DNA of 64,000 bases from Methanobacteriaceae archaeon. Lineage in GTDB: Archaea > Methanobacteriota > Methanobacteria > Methanobacteriales > Methanobacteriaceae. The translations under genes and the position numbers were made by a program. Shown here one piece after another: positions 1 through 9,391 of the stretch (position 1 is the first letter of the stretch; every line of letters begins with the position of its first letter). The DNA is taken from the NCBI GenBank assembly GCA_020854915.1, contig JAHKLT010000027.1:54438-118437 (forward strand), in the 5' to 3' direction. The notes beneath the pieces were generated by a model, which searched no databases, had not been told where the DNA came from, and saw only the letters and a program-made list of their open reading frames with translations.

Positions 1-12
1 AAGATTATAATA

Positions 13-1281
13 TTAAATATCCATACGGCAAATAGGTTTTGCAAGATGTCTTCTTGCAGATATTGGAGTTTCATATAACTTGTTTTCTTCTAAATCCCTC
101 TTAAAATCAATAGCTATTTTTTTACCTGATTTAATTTTAAAACCGCATTTTTTACATTTAAAACCTTTATTTTTACCTGCAGAACTTAATGTTCTACCAC
201 ATTCACATTTAGGATTTATATATTTAATTTTATTTAATTTAATAACTTTAAATTTTTCAATATTAAAAGTATTATGTTTTCCAATACCCCCATAAACTTC
301 AATAATATCACCAGGATGTAATTTTAAAATAATTTTTCTAAAATCTTTTGTTGGTTCATATGCTCCACATTCAATTTCTCCTGTTTTATCAAAAAGATGG
401 AAAAAAACATGTCCTCCCTCAATAATTGTAGGCCTCTTCCTAACAGTCCCTTTAAATTTGTAACAAGAAAACTGATTTAAATCAGCAATATTATTTACTT
501 CTTGAATATGTGCATCAGTATGTTGATTTGTTTTAAAAATACAAGCTGAATAAATATCTTCATCAACTTTGACTATTTTTTCAGCCTTTTTTAATGCATC
601 AATAGTATTAGATCTAATACCATATAAAACAGGACAAGGTGTTTTAGGTTCTATTGCAATATAATCTTCACTCATATCATAATTTTCAAAAGTATCTGGA
701 TAAGTTTCTTGATCCATCTTTAAAACAGATCCTTTATTTATTTTCCTTTTTTTACCATAATTATTCTTAACTCTATATGTTAACAATTCATAAGTAAAAT
801 CTTTTAAAGGAAAAGCAATAGCTGCAAGAGCACCAATAATGCCTCTGCCGTTTTTAAATTTATGAATTTCAGCACATATTCTATTTGCAAATTTTTCTGC
901 TTCTTCAATTGTAATAATAGAATTAATAGCTCTAATAGAATAATCAACTAATTCATTAGTAATTTGACCATTATAAAAAACTACTCCTGGATTTGTATTT
1001 TCTGAATCTAACATTGCAAAGTTTTTAGTTTCTTCTAAAATTATTTTTTTAGCTAAACTAGTTTTATTATCATTTAATATTTTAAAAGAAATTGCTCCAT
1101 TACCACGAGTTTTAAATTGAGCAAAAGGATTCAATCTAATAAGACGAGGATAATTTACAATTTTTATATCATTTTCTTTTAGTTTATTTATAATATAAGA
1201 AGCTAAATAACTTGTACACATTCCTTCATTAGAATCAGTATCATCAATACCAACATATAAATAATTTATTATAATCACCAT
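13..1281 (-). CDS. tiaS: tRNA(Ile2) 2-agmatinylcytidine synthetase TiaS
   Basis: TiaS uses ATP and agmatine to modify C34 of the tRNA(Ile2) anticodon to agmatidine, so that it reads AUA. The 422-residue product has the N-terminal GIDDTDS motif (residues 11-17), an OB-fold-like stretch at about 276-345 (KGTVRKRPTIIEGGHVFFHL) and a C-terminal zinc ribbon with Cys359, 361, 376 and 379, which matches the family's length and domain order. ATA is a very common Ile codon in this AT-rich DNA, so the enzyme should be essential. A GGTGAT that looks like a ribosome binding site lies inside the first two codons, so the true start could be a few codons downstream at a non-ATG codon. The gene stands alone, 50 bp beyond the stop of the adhesin gene region. 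Confidence 0.93.
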   Translation of the reverse strand: MVIIINYLYVGIDDTDSNEGMCTSYLASYIINKLKENDIKIVNYPRLIRLNPFAQFKTRGNGAISFKILNDNKTSLAKKIILEETKNFAMLDSENTNPGVVFYNGQITNELVDYSIRAINSIITIEEAEKFANRICAEIHKFKNGRGIIGALAAIAFPLKDFTYELLTYRVKNNYGKKRKINKGSVLKMDQETYPDTFENYDMSEDYIAIEPKTPCPVLYGIRSNTIDALKKAEKIVKVDEDIYSACIFKTNQHTDAHIQEVNNIADLNQFSCYKFKGTVRKRPTIIEGGHVFFHLFDKTGEIECGAYEPTKDFRKIILKLHPGDIIEVYGGIGKHNTFNIEKFKVIKLNKIKYINPKCECGRTLSSAGKNKGFKCKKCGFKIKSGKKIAIDFKRDLEENKLYETPISARRHLAKPICRMDI

Positions 1282-1333
1282 TGAATTTTAGATAAGTTAA
1301 TTATAATATTGTTCTTAAAAATATTAAATATTA

Positions 1334-3364
1334 CTATTCTTTTAAAGTATTTTTTCTGTAATAAACTAATAGAATAAAAATAGCTATTAATACAAATGTA
1401 AATAATCCAACTAGTTTAAATATTGTATTATCCATAATATTTTTAGTTGGTTTATCTTTTTCTAATTCATAATACTTTACATTTTGACTTGGACTAGACA
1501 TTACTTCATTTGAAGATATCATTTCACTAATTGCATCTCCAATATTTAAAAAATTTGAAATTTCACTGATAAAATTAGTATTTGAATTGTTAGTAAGTTC
1601 ATAATTGTAAGAATCAATATGTTTTAATTCAGAGGAGTTAATATATTCAAAATTATTACTTTTAAACTCATCAAGAGTACTATGATTGAATTGAGAAGAA
1701 TTAGTAGATGATTCAGTATTATCTGTTTTTACATCTTTTGTTTGATTATTTTCGTTTTTATTTGAATCAGAGGAATTTTGAATGTTATTTCTTATAAAAT
1801 TATTTGAAATTAAGTTATTACCTACTTTATCTATAATACTTTCATCACCTCCTAAACTATTTGCTTTTAGATTATTGTTTTCAATAATATTATCATTAGA
1901 AGAAGCAGTTAAAATTATAGTGTGATTGCCATCAGTAACAATATTATTAAAAGAAATAATATTATTAGACGCACCTTGATTTCGTCCTTTTATTTTAATA
2001 CCACCATTTTCAAGATCAACATCATCAACATAATCTCCCCTAAGAGGTTTGCTATTATCTCCCTTAGTATTAATATTATTGTATGATATCTCATTATTAT
2101 AGGAACTACCTCCTAAACTAATACCTAATGAAATACTTCCCTCAGCAAGTATATTATTACCTTTTATACTATTATTGTTTGAAGAATACAATTGAATGCC
2201 TTGATTAAAATAGCTGAAACAATTTATAGAGTTATTAATAATCTCATTATTAGAAGGAGATGAACTTCCACCTATCGTTAATACATTTATACCATAAGTC
2301 ATGTTAGTTGAATTACAAATAAGTGTATTATTAAAAATATAAGAATACTTATTTCCAACACCTAATTGTATTGCATTTGCAAAATAATCTGATCTTGTAT
2401 AAAAAATATTATTTGTAATATTATTATACATAGAAGAATCATCATCATTACTCTCTAAATGTAATCCATAAACGTAATTATATCCCTCAGTATAGATATA
2501 ATTAAAATCAAAGAGAGTATTTCTAGATTTAAAAAATAAAACATTAAATGAAGTACTATATCCTGAACTAATAGGTGAATTTCCAGGATTAATTAAAATA
2601 TAATGTAAAATCTTATTATTCAATATTTTTACATTAATTGAATTTTGAACAGCAAGGGATAGGGAAGCATATTTAACCAAACCCCCACTTGTTCCCCAAA
2701 AAATTCCTTTCTCAATGCCTGAAACACTTATATTATTGTTTTTTACTGTAACATTGTATGCAAAATCTAAATTAATCCCATAGCTTTTAAATTTACTATA
2801 AACATTTATATTGTTATTATAAATACTGGAATTATATAAATCAATTGAATTAATTCCAAAAATATCATAATCAAGACTTTCTTTAGTTAAAGAGCTATTT
2901 ATTAAAATAGTATTATTAAAAATATTACAATTATCTACAAAATCAATAAAAAAAGGACTTGAATCTGTATTTTTAATTTTTAAACCATAAATATTTAGAT
3001 TTTTTGTATTTTTTATTTCAAAATGACTATTTATTATAATATCACTTTCAGATGAAGATGTAATATTTAATGGAATATCAATTTTAAAAGATTTATTAGA
3101 AACATTAGCTATTTTAATTAAATCTCCTTCCTTAATTTTATTTTCTAAAATATATCCACTTCCATCAAAATAATCATGATACGAATCATCATCAATAATC
3201 ACTGGTTTATGAAAAGATAAGTTATTAGTTTGAGTATCTCCTATAGTTTGAGTATCTTCTAAATTAAAATTTGTACCATTTAAATCATTGTTTTCTGCAT
3301 TCAAAGTTCCAAGTACGCTGAATAAAAAAAATAAAAGTAGTATAATAAACTTTTTACTTAACAT
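1334..3364 (-). CDS. Adhesin-like surface protein, beta-helix, C-terminal membrane anchor
   Basis: This 676-residue protein starts with a clear signal peptide (MLSKKFIILLLFFLF, then a cleavage region near LNAEN). It then has a conserved module around IDDDSYHDYFDGSG, followed by many short Asn/Ile-rich repeats (INNSI, NNNIS, SNNII) typical of right-handed parallel beta-helices. A Ser/Asn-rich linker precedes a single C-terminal membrane helix (about 648-668) and a basic tail, YYRKNTLKE. Such adhesin-like proteins are abundant in Methanobrevibacter and are thought to mediate attachment to bacteria or host surfaces; here that role is inferred. The predicted topology is extracellular with a membrane anchor. 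It is transcribed away from the regulator gene at 3628, and a palindrome lies in the shared upstream region. Confidence 0.85.
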   Translation of the reverse strand: MLSKKFIILLLFFLFSVLGTLNAENNDLNGTNFNLEDTQTIGDTQTNNLSFHKPVIIDDDSYHDYFDGSGYILENKIKEGDLIKIANVSNKSFKIDIPLNITSSSESDIIINSHFEIKNTKNLNIYGLKIKNTDSSPFFIDFVDNCNIFNNTILINSSLTKESLDYDIFGINSIDLYNSSIYNNNINVYSKFKSYGINLDFAYNVTVKNNNISVSGIEKGIFWGTSGGLVKYASLSLAVQNSINVKILNNKILHYILINPGNSPISSGYSTSFNVLFFKSRNTLFDFNYIYTEGYNYVYGLHLESNDDDSSMYNNITNNIFYTRSDYFANAIQLGVGNKYSYIFNNTLICNSTNMTYGINVLTIGGSSSPSNNEIINNSINCFSYFNQGIQLYSSNNNSIKGNNILAEGSISLGISLGGSSYNNEISYNNINTKGDNSKPLRGDYVDDVDLENGGIKIKGRNQGASNNIISFNNIVTDGNHTIILTASSNDNIIENNNLKANSLGGDESIIDKVGNNLISNNFIRNNIQNSSDSNKNENNQTKDVKTDNTESSTNSSQFNHSTLDEFKSNNFEYINSSELKHIDSYNYELTNNSNTNFISEISNFLNIGDAISEMISSNEVMSSPSQNVKYYELEKDKPTKNIMDNTIFKLVGLFTFVLIAIFILLVYYRKNTLKE

Positions 3365-3443
3365 AATTTACCACAAGCATGTTTTAAGAGAAATTTCTTT
3401 AATTTTAATTTAAATTAGATAGTTAAAAAATATTACTGATTAT

Positions 3444-3470
3444 TTTATCTAAAAAGCGTTATCAGATAAA
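3444..3470. promoter_or_regulatory. Inverted repeat between adhesin gene and divergent regulator gene
   Basis: Perfect 7-base arms TTTATCT (3444-3450) and AGATAAA (3464-3470) flank a 13-base spacer in the 263-bp region between the two divergent genes. On the minus strand it lies just downstream of a TATA-like TTTATATAAAA, near the expected transcript start of the adhesin gene. It could be an operator or a 5' leader hairpin. There is no direct evidence for either. Confidence 0.3.
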
Positions 3471-3627
3471 TTTTATATATTTTAAAAATAATTTAATTAG
3501 TAATTTCTAAATTAAGTTATTTAAAAAGAAATTTAGATTATAATAAAACTAACTTGAAATCTTTAGAGATAATATTATTGTAAAATTTAAATAATATATC
3601 TGTTATAAATAAGTACTAGGTGTTTCT

Positions 3628-4554
3628 GTGTTAATTAGAAATGAACTAATTCAAGAAATAAATAATTTATTAAATTTAGAGGGATTTAAAACATCAAATA
3701 TATATGAACAAAGGTGTTTTGATTTAATAGCCCGTAAAAAATTATTGATTCTTTTATTAAAAACTTTTACAAATGTAGACAGTATTAATGAAGTTCATGC
3801 AGAAGAAATGAGAAAATTATCTCAAATATTCCTAGCCTCACCAATAATAGTAGGTGAAAAATCTAAAAATGGTTTTTTAGAAGAGGATGTAGTTTATGAA
3901 CGTCATGGAGTCCCTGCGATTTCATTAAATACATTGAAAAATATGATTATTTATAATGAATATCCTGAAGTTCTAGCAGATAGAGGAGGATATTATGTTA
4001 AAATTAATGGTAATGTTCTAAAAGAATACAGAGAAGAATATTCATTATCTTTAAAAGATTTAGCTGATTTAGTTCATGTATCAAGAACAACTATGTATAA
4101 ATACGAAAATGGAATTGTTAAAACAAATACAGAAACTGCAATGATGTTAGAAGAAATATTAAATACTAAGATTACTGTTGATATAGATTTATTTGAACCA
4201 TATACTGAAATTGAAAAGAGTAATGACAAAAATGATGAATTAAATAGATTAGGTTTTGGATTTGTATCAACTAATAAAAGTCCTTTTGATAGTGTTGCAA
4301 AAAGTGAAGAAAAAATAAAAGGTTCATTGATAGTTAATATGGAAAAAAATAGGAAGTTAAAAACATTAAAAAAAATGGCATTACCATTAAAAGATTTATC
4401 TGAAGTAACATCATCAGAACCAACTTTTATTATTAAAAATAAAAATTTTGAAGAATCCATTGAAGGCATACCTGTTATAAAATCATGGGAATTAAAAGAA
4501 TTTGAAAGTTCAAATGATTTATTAAGAATAATAAAAGAAAGACAAGATAGTTGA
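3628..4554 (+). CDS. Putative HTH-type transcriptional regulator (archaeal conserved family)
   Basis: This 308-residue protein belongs, as far as I can recognise, to a conserved family of euryarchaeal putative HTH regulators. A Cro/CI-like helix-turn-helix is visible at about 132-178 (SLKDLADLVHVSRTTMYKYE). It is preceded by a globular domain that opens with ELIQEINNLLNLEGFKTSN and is followed by a ligand-binding-like C-terminal half. The GTG start at 3628 is chosen because AGGTG lies at 3619-3623, a short spacing upstream. The gene ends 4 bp before the next one, so the two are almost certainly co-transcribed. The regulated targets are unknown. It is divergent from the adhesin gene, which makes that gene one candidate target, but this is inference only. 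Confidence 0.8.
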   Translation: MLIRNELIQEINNLLNLEGFKTSNIYEQRCFDLIARKKLLILLLKTFTNVDSINEVHAEEMRKLSQIFLASPIIVGEKSKNGFLEEDVVYERHGVPAISLNTLKNMIIYNEYPEVLADRGGYYVKINGNVLKEYREEYSLSLKDLADLVHVSRTTMYKYENGIVKTNTETAMMLEEILNTKITVDIDLFEPYTEIEKSNDKNDELNRLGFGFVSTNKSPFDSVAKSEEKIKGSLIVNMEKNRKLKTLKKMALPLKDLSEVTSSEPTFIIKNKNFEESIEGIPVIKSWELKEFESSNDLLRIIKERQDS

Positions 4555-4558
4555 TATT

Positions 4559-4948
4559 ATGGATGATTTAAATTTAAAATGGGCAAAAAATTACCCTATA
4601 AAATGGATTTGTAATTTTAAAGGACAAACTGCTGTTGGAATTTGTTCATATTCTCAAAAAATAGCTATGTTTGCACATGATAACCGTGTTCCCAAGTTAA
4701 TTCAAGATTTAATTATTGGTTTTGATGAATCTTCAGAAGCTTATGGTTGTGAAGAAGAAGATCGTTGTTGTAATTTTGAGTGTGAATATTGTAATATAGA
4801 TATTAAACAATATTTACAAATTACAGGTATAAAACCAACACCAAAAGCTATTTTAGAACTAAAAAATGGTTTAAAAGATTTGAATAATGATTTAAAAAGT
4901 GAAAATCTTGTTCCATTTGAAAAATATGAAATAATAGACTTTAGTTAA
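4559..4948 (+). CDS. Conserved small Cys-rich protein, function unknown
   Basis: I do not recognise a named family for this 129-residue protein. A Cys cluster in the middle (GCEEEDRCCNFECEYCN, about residues 61-77) has five Cys and many acidic residues, so it is a plausible zinc or Fe-S site. The N-terminus (WAKNYPIKWICNFKGQTAVG) could be a small beta-rich fold. Its ATG lies 4 bp after the stop of the HTH regulator, implying an operon and a functional link, perhaps as a partner or sensor for the regulator. There is no signal peptide or membrane segment, so it is cytoplasmic. Its last bases overlap a decayed reading frame on the other strand. Confidence 0.75.
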   Translation: MDDLNLKWAKNYPIKWICNFKGQTAVGICSYSQKIAMFAHDNRVPKLIQDLIIGFDESSEAYGCEEEDRCCNFECEYCNIDIKQYLQITGIKPTPKAILELKNGLKDLNNDLKSENLVPFEKYEIIDFS

Positions 4949-5133
4949 TTTACTTTTTTTAAATTATAATAATAAGATAAAAATACTAATAAAGCAATGA
5001 TTATAACTTCTATTATCTTAACCTAAATGCCTAAAGCCATTATTATAATAAATAAAATCATTATCATCATGTTTAAAATCATTTTTATTCCATTTACATT
5101 TGATTTATTTTCTTTATCCTAATTAAACACCAT
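4945..5133 (-). pseudogene. Relic of a small two-helix membrane protein
   Basis: One minus-strand frame of 63 codons begins with ATG at 5133. It reads as a small membrane protein with two hydrophobic segments (MILNMMMILFIIIMALGI and then KIIEVIIIALLVFLSYYYN). It is interrupted by two in-frame TAG codons, one at 5119-5121 and one between the two segments. The hydrophobic periodicity and the intact terminal stop suggest a recently decayed gene rather than chance. The parent family is not identifiable. Confidence 0.5.
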
Positions 5134-5135
5134 TT

Positions 5136-5930
5136 TTATTTATTAAATAGTAATGAAAAATCTTCTTTAACTTCTTTTTCGTTTGCAACACCAATAGATA
5201 TTGAATCGATATAATCTATCTTTTTTAAAAAATTAAAGCTTTCTTCAGGCATTTGAATACCTGCAGCTAAGACTTTACTAGCTATTACTTTTTTGTTTAA
5301 TGATTCAAGTAATTCTTTTAATTCATCCCTTTCTTTTTGAAGGAATGAAGGAGAATCCATCATATAAGCAAGTTGATTTATAGGAATCATATAAAAATCA
5401 AATAAATCCTTATTAAAATTAGAATCTAAAATCTTTTTAGTTGTTTTAAAAGGAAATGCTGTTATAAGTCCAGATAATGAATCATTATTAATTTTATTTA
5501 AAATATCTTCAATTAAATTCCAATCATAGCTATCCACTATAAACTCATCTATTAACATGATTTTTGGTGAAAACTCTTTTAAAACTTCAATATCTTCTAC
5601 ATAATCAATATCTTTTATTTCACTATAATCTGGATTTAAGTAATCTACTTCTCTTTTACCAATAGTAGCTATTACATCCATTTTACATCCTTTATCAAGA
5701 GCTATTTTCCATCCTTCAATTAATGATTCATCATTAACTAAATTTATTCCTTTAACTCCTTCCTCATATCCAGATAATATAATTTTAGAAATATTTTCTG
5801 GATTTCTATGTAAATCTAATTGATATAATCGTGCACGATGACCAAAATAGCTATCCCCTATTAAAGGAGCAGATCCTAAAATAGTTTCAGGTATTTTAAT
5901 ATTTTTAAAAGTTAAATAATCATTAAAAAT
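5136..5930 (-). CDS. Conserved uncharacterised archaeal protein, possible TIM-barrel fold
   Basis: Coding sequence continues in frame well upstream of the first ATG (5681), back to about 5930, giving roughly 264 residues. The upstream part is clearly protein-like, for example IPETILGSAPLIGDSYFGHR and ARLYQLDLHRNPENI. No ATG, GTG or TTG exists in frame between the stop at 5948-5950 and the conserved start region. A GGTGA motif at 5939-5935 is followed by an in-frame ATT at 5930, which I use as the provisional start. The C-terminus (VLAAGIQMPEESFNFLKKI ... SIGVANEKEVKEDF) resembles the last strands of a TIM barrel, but this is inference. It is either a gene with a rare start codon or one whose start has recently been lost. 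Confidence 0.6.
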   Translation of the reverse strand: MFNDYLTFKNIKIPETILGSAPLIGDSYFGHRARLYQLDLHRNPENISKIILSGYEEGVKGINLVNDESLIEGWKIALDKGCKMDVIATIGKREVDYLNPDYSEIKDIDYVEDIEVLKEFSPKIMLIDEFIVDSYDWNLIEDILNKINNDSLSGLITAFPFKTTKKILDSNFNKDLFDFYMIPINQLAYMMDSPSFLQKERDELKELLESLNKKVIASKVLAAGIQMPEESFNFLKKIDYIDSISIGVANEKEVKEDFSLLFNK

Positions 5931-5945
5931 AAAATCACCAAGAAA

Positions 5946-6284
5946 TTATTTCTTTTCTACTACTACAGCAGTACCATATGCTAAAATTTCTTGCATAATA
6001 TCAGATATATTATCAGAATCATATCTAACCCCAATAAGAGCATTAGCACCTAATTCTTTTGCATGAGAAACTAATCTATCAAGTGCATCGTTTCTTGACT
6101 CTTCCATGACTTGAACATATTCTTTTATTTCTCCTCCAAAAAAAGAACGTACACCAGCAGTAATTTGTCCACCTGCCCCTCTACTTCTAACTGTAAGTCC
6201 ATATGCAAATCCTTTTGTTTCTATTATCTCATATCCTGGAATATCATTAGTTGTTGCAATTGGAAATTCTTCTATTGAAACCAT
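5946..6284 (-). CDS. UPF0145 (YbjQ-like) family protein
   Basis: This 112-residue protein has the family hallmarks: an N-terminal TNDIPGYEIIETKGFAYGLT, a central RSRGAGGQITAG and the C-terminal helix-strand AKELGANALIGVRYDSD. UPF0145 members form small homo-oligomers and are sometimes called heavy-metal-binding domain proteins; their function is not established. The start is supported by GGTGA five bases upstream of the ATG. It lies upstream of the uncharacterised 5136-5930 gene and the two reading frames are nearly contiguous, so they probably form an operon. Confidence 0.88.
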   Translation of the reverse strand: MVSIEEFPIATTNDIPGYEIIETKGFAYGLTVRSRGAGGQITAGVRSFFGGEIKEYVQVMEESRNDALDRLVSHAKELGANALIGVRYDSDNISDIMQEILAYGTAVVVEKK

Positions 6285-6413
6285 ATTTTCACCAATTTAT
6301 AAATTTTAAATATTATAATAACAAAAATAAATATATTTATTAAAATTTAAATATTTTTCTAAAAATTTAAGCTAATTAATTATATTATAAATAGGGTATT
6401 AAAAGGTGAAAAG

Positions 6414-7982
6414 ATGAAAGTGCTAGTTGCAGATGCAATTAATGAGAAAGGTATTGATATACTCAAAAAAGAATGTGATGTTATTGTAGATACAGATATA
6501 AGTCCTGATAATTTATTAAAAAATATTAAAGATTATGATGGTATTATTGTAAGAAGTAGGACTAAAGTTACAAAAAAAGTGATTAAAGAAGGAAAAAATC
6601 TTAAAATAATAGCTAGAGCTGGTGTAGGTGTAGATAATGTTGATTTAGATGCAGCTACTGAGAAAGGGATAATGGTTGTTAATTCTCCAGAATCAACATC
6701 AATAACTGTTGCAGAACATACCATGGGTTTAATGTTAACTCTTGCTCGTAAATTAGCTATTGCTGATAAGTCTGTAAAAGAAGGTAAATGGGAAAAGAAA
6801 AAATTTATGGGAGTGGAACTTAGAAATAAAACTCTTGGTGTAATTGGAATGGGTAGAATCGGTTCCCAAGTTGTAAGTAGATGTAAAGCTTTTGAAATGG
6901 ATGCTGTTGTATATGACCCATATTTACCTGAAGAAATAGCTAGTCAAATTGGTGTAGAATTAACAGATTTAAATACTGTTCTTAAAAAATCAGACTTTAT
7001 TACAGTACATGTCCCACTTACTCCTGAAACTAATCATCTAATCTCAAAAGAAGAATTTAAAATTATGAAAGATAATTCTTACATTATAAACTGTGCTCGT
7101 GGTGGAATAATAGATGAAGATGCATTATATGATGCATTAAAAAGCAATGAAATTGGTGGCTGTGCATTAGATGTATATGAAGAAGAACCTCCAAAAGAAA
7201 ATTCAAAATTATTCGAATTAGATAATATTGTCTTAACACCACATATTGCAGCTTCAACTAAAGAAGCACAAAGAGATGCGGCTATTATAGTTGCTGAGGA
7301 GATTATAAGATTATCTCAAAATGAAACACCTCAAAACGTTTTAAATCTTCCAAGAATGGACAACAACAAAGAATACACTCCTTATATAGAATTATGTAAT
7401 AAATTAGGTAGTTTTATATCACAAGCAGTTCATGGAAAAATAAATGAAATAGAAATAGTCTATGGTGGAGAAGTTGGAGAACTTCCAAATCATGAATTGT
7501 TAACAAGAAGTATTATACAAGGAGCAGTAAATCCTTATCTTAAAGATACAGTAACTCCTATTAATGCACCAATAGTTGCAAAACAAAGAGGAATGACAAT
7601 AACTGAAGGCATTAGAAATGATGGAAAAGGTTATGATTCTATTATAAAAGTTACTGCAGTTAGTGGTAATGAAAGATTTTCAGTAGAAGGAACAAATTTG
7701 CATGGCCCAAGAATATTAAAAGTAAACAGTTACTGGGTTGATGTTAAACCTGAAGGCCATATGTTTATAGCTAAATATGAAGATATACCTGGAAGTATTG
7801 GTAAAATAGGAACTTTACTTGGAGAAGACAATATTAATGTAGGAATAATGCAAGTTGGAAGAGAATTAGATAGTGGAAAAGCTATAATGATTCTAACTTT
7901 AGATGAAGAAGTTCCAAATGAACTAATAGATAAACTTAAAGATTTAGATAATATATATGATGCTGTAAAATTAAAATTATAA
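6414..7982 (+). CDS. serA: D-3-phosphoglycerate dehydrogenase
   Basis: SerA oxidises 3-phosphoglycerate to 3-phosphohydroxypyruvate with NAD, the first step of serine synthesis. The 522-residue length matches the long archaeal/bacterial type. Visible features are the Rossmann glycine motif [11 protein letters not shown] (about residues 141-151), the substrate Arg in [13 protein letters not shown], the catalytic His in [12 protein letters not shown], an intervening ASB-like domain and a C-terminal ACT domain ([20 protein letters not shown]), which in this family senses serine. GGTGAAAAG directly precedes the ATG, a strong ribosome binding site. It is a single-gene unit, convergent with the JAMM gene only 2 bp beyond its stop. 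Confidence 0.96.
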   Translation: MKVLVADAINEKGIDILKKECDVIVDTDISPDNLLKNIKDYDGIIVRSRTKVTKKVIKEGKNLKIIARAGVGVDNVDLDAATEKGIMVVNSPESTSITVAEHTMGLMLTLARKLAIADKSVKEGKWEKKKFMGVELRNKTLGVIGMGRIGSQVVSRCKAFEMDAVVYDPYLPEEIASQIGVELTDLNTVLKKSDFITVHVPLTPETNHLISKEEFKIMKDNSYIINCARGGIIDEDALYDALKSNEIGGCALDVYEEEPPKENSKLFELDNIVLTPHIAASTKEAQRDAAIIVAEEIIRLSQNETPQNVLNLPRMDNNKEYTPYIELCNKLGSFISQAVHGKINEIEIVYGGEVGELPNHELLTRSIIQGAVNPYLKDTVTPINAPIVAKQRGMTITEGIRNDGKGYDSIIKVTAVSGNERFSVEGTNLHGPRILKVNSYWVDVKPEGHMFIAKYEDIPGSIGKIGTLLGEDNINVGIMQVGRELDSGKAIMILTLDEEVPNELIDKLKDLDNIYDAVKLKL

Positions 7983-7984
7983 AC

Positions 7985-8689
7985 TTATTTTTTATTTTTA
8001 TCATCAATATCTTTATTATTTATTTTTTTTACATTACCAAATTCATCAATTTCAATATTGATAACACCTGAATCTTCAAGATCTTTTGCATCAATAATAA
8101 TCTCCTTTGAAGATATTTGCTCAGGTGATATAAAATTAGGATTTTGAGGAATTAGCTCATCATTTTCTTCATCATCAAAATCAATATCTTCATCATCAAA
8201 TAAGTCTTCATCTAGATCATCATCAAATAATTCATCATTTAATTCATCTTCTGAAAATAACTGTTTATAATAACCAATATTAAAATCAACAGGTTCACCA
8301 TATTTATCATAAGCTTTAATTGTTTCAAAGCTATATGGCAAACATACAATCATATGAAAAACACCATTTTTTGAAAATGTTAATAAATCTGCACCAGAAG
8401 GCTGTGCACTTGGACCTGGATGACTATGAATTGAACCCCATGAATCAATATTAGATGGTAACATGCCTGTTTGTAATACAGCTCCAGTATCAGATGTTTC
8501 TCCTGGAACAAAAATTAAACCAATAATATATAATGTTTTATCTTTTATTTTACCTTCTAAAAGAGCTAAAAATTCATTTGGAAAAGATTTATTTGCATAA
8601 TACAAGAAAGATTCTATTACTTCCTTATCTACTTTAACTTCATTAAATTTTTTATTATCACTACTAAAAATTTTTGAAAAAAATCCCAT
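7985..8689 (-). CDS. JAMM/MPN domain metalloprotease-like protein
   Basis: The product of about 234 residues carries a JAMM zinc-peptidase motif: an upstream Glu (EFLALLEGK) and HSHPGPSAQPSGADL, which fits H-x-H-x7-S-x2-D. Archaeal JAMM proteins can remove ubiquitin-like sulfur-carrier modifiers from proteins; whether this one does is inference. The C-terminal third is extremely acidic (runs of Asp/Glu from about 165) and probably disordered. The ATG at 8689 is preferred over the in-frame TTG at 8704 because GTGA lies just upstream. The ribosome binding site falls inside the end of the Thg1 gene, so translation is likely coupled. A small ThiS-like protein with a Gly-Gly end is encoded elsewhere in the window (43969-44169) and could be a substrate. 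Confidence 0.85.
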   Translation of the reverse strand: MGFFSKIFSSDNKKFNEVKVDKEVIESFLYYANKSFPNEFLALLEGKIKDKTLYIIGLIFVPGETSDTGAVLQTGMLPSNIDSWGSIHSHPGPSAQPSGADLLTFSKNGVFHMIVCLPYSFETIKAYDKYGEPVDFNIGYYKQLFSEDELNDELFDDDLDEDLFDDEDIDFDDEENDELIPQNPNFISPEQISSKEIIIDAKDLEDSGVINIEIDEFGNVKKINNKDIDDKNKK

Positions 8690-8693
8690 ATTT

Positions 8694-9380
8694 TCACACA
8701 TCAATTATATTAATATTTTTAAAAAACTCATTATTAAATTTTGGAATTTTAAAATCAATAATTGTTTTTTCTAAATTATTTTTATAAATAGCAATTCCTC
8801 TTTTTTGCCAAATTGGAAGATCATTTAAATTAATTCCATTATCAAATAGTAATTCATGTATATCTTGTATTTTAAGGCCTTTAATTATAACATTAGATTT
8901 TTTACTAGAATATTTATCTTTCAAAGTATGAATACCATAGCTATTCACACAATTTCTCCAAGATTCATCTTGTCTCCACTTAAAGTACTTTGAAATTTCA
9001 TTGTCTGTTACAGTTATTACTCTTGAATCAAATGCTATTGGTTTTATATTATCCAAATTATAATCATGATTTAAGTTAATTGTTAAAGAGCTTGAAGCAA
9101 AACTAGGAAAGATAGAATCTAATTTTTCAATCCGAGAAGAATAAGGTAATTTATCGAATAAAATACTTATCTCATCTGAAAAGGCATAAATAAAAATTGG
9201 TGAAAACTCATTAAATATTTCTTCACATACACTAACTATTTTTTTAAAAAAAAGCTCATCATATGGTTTTAAAAGCTTTAAATTCTTAGATAATGTGTGA
9301 AAATTTCTACCATCTAATCTTAAAATGGTTTTAGAACATAGTGGAACTTTAAGATTAGAATATATTTCATATTCTTTCAT
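8694..9380 (-). CDS. thg1: tRNA(His) guanylyltransferase-like Thg1
   Basis: This archaeal Thg1-family reverse (3'-5') nucleotidyltransferase adds or repairs G at the 5' end of tRNAs. The 228-residue form begins MKEYEIYSN. It has the metal-binding DGRNFH motif near the N-terminus (TILRLDGRNFHTLSK) and the second catalytic motif AFSDEISILF, with downstream conserved KWRQDESWRNCVNSYG. The ATG at 9380 is preferred over a TTG at 9389. It is followed by the JAMM gene, whose start region it overlaps, and preceded by the aspartate dehydrogenase gene 11 bp away, so all three are probably one transcript. Confidence 0.92.
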   Translation of the reverse strand: MKEYEIYSNLKVPLCSKTILRLDGRNFHTLSKNLKLLKPYDELFFKKIVSVCEEIFNEFSPIFIYAFSDEISILFDKLPYSSRIEKLDSIFPSFASSSLTINLNHDYNLDNIKPIAFDSRVITVTDNEISKYFKWRQDESWRNCVNSYGIHTLKDKYSSKKSNVIIKGLKIQDIHELLFDNGINLNDLPIWQKRGIAIYKNNLEKTIIDFKIPKFNNEFFKNINIIDV

Positions 9381-9391
9381 AAAAACCAAAA

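Noticed and set aside
4074..4469. Antisense reading frames inside the HTH gene and inside many other genes
   Set aside because: They mirror the sense gene, are rich in Phe, Ile and Ser, and have no start signals.
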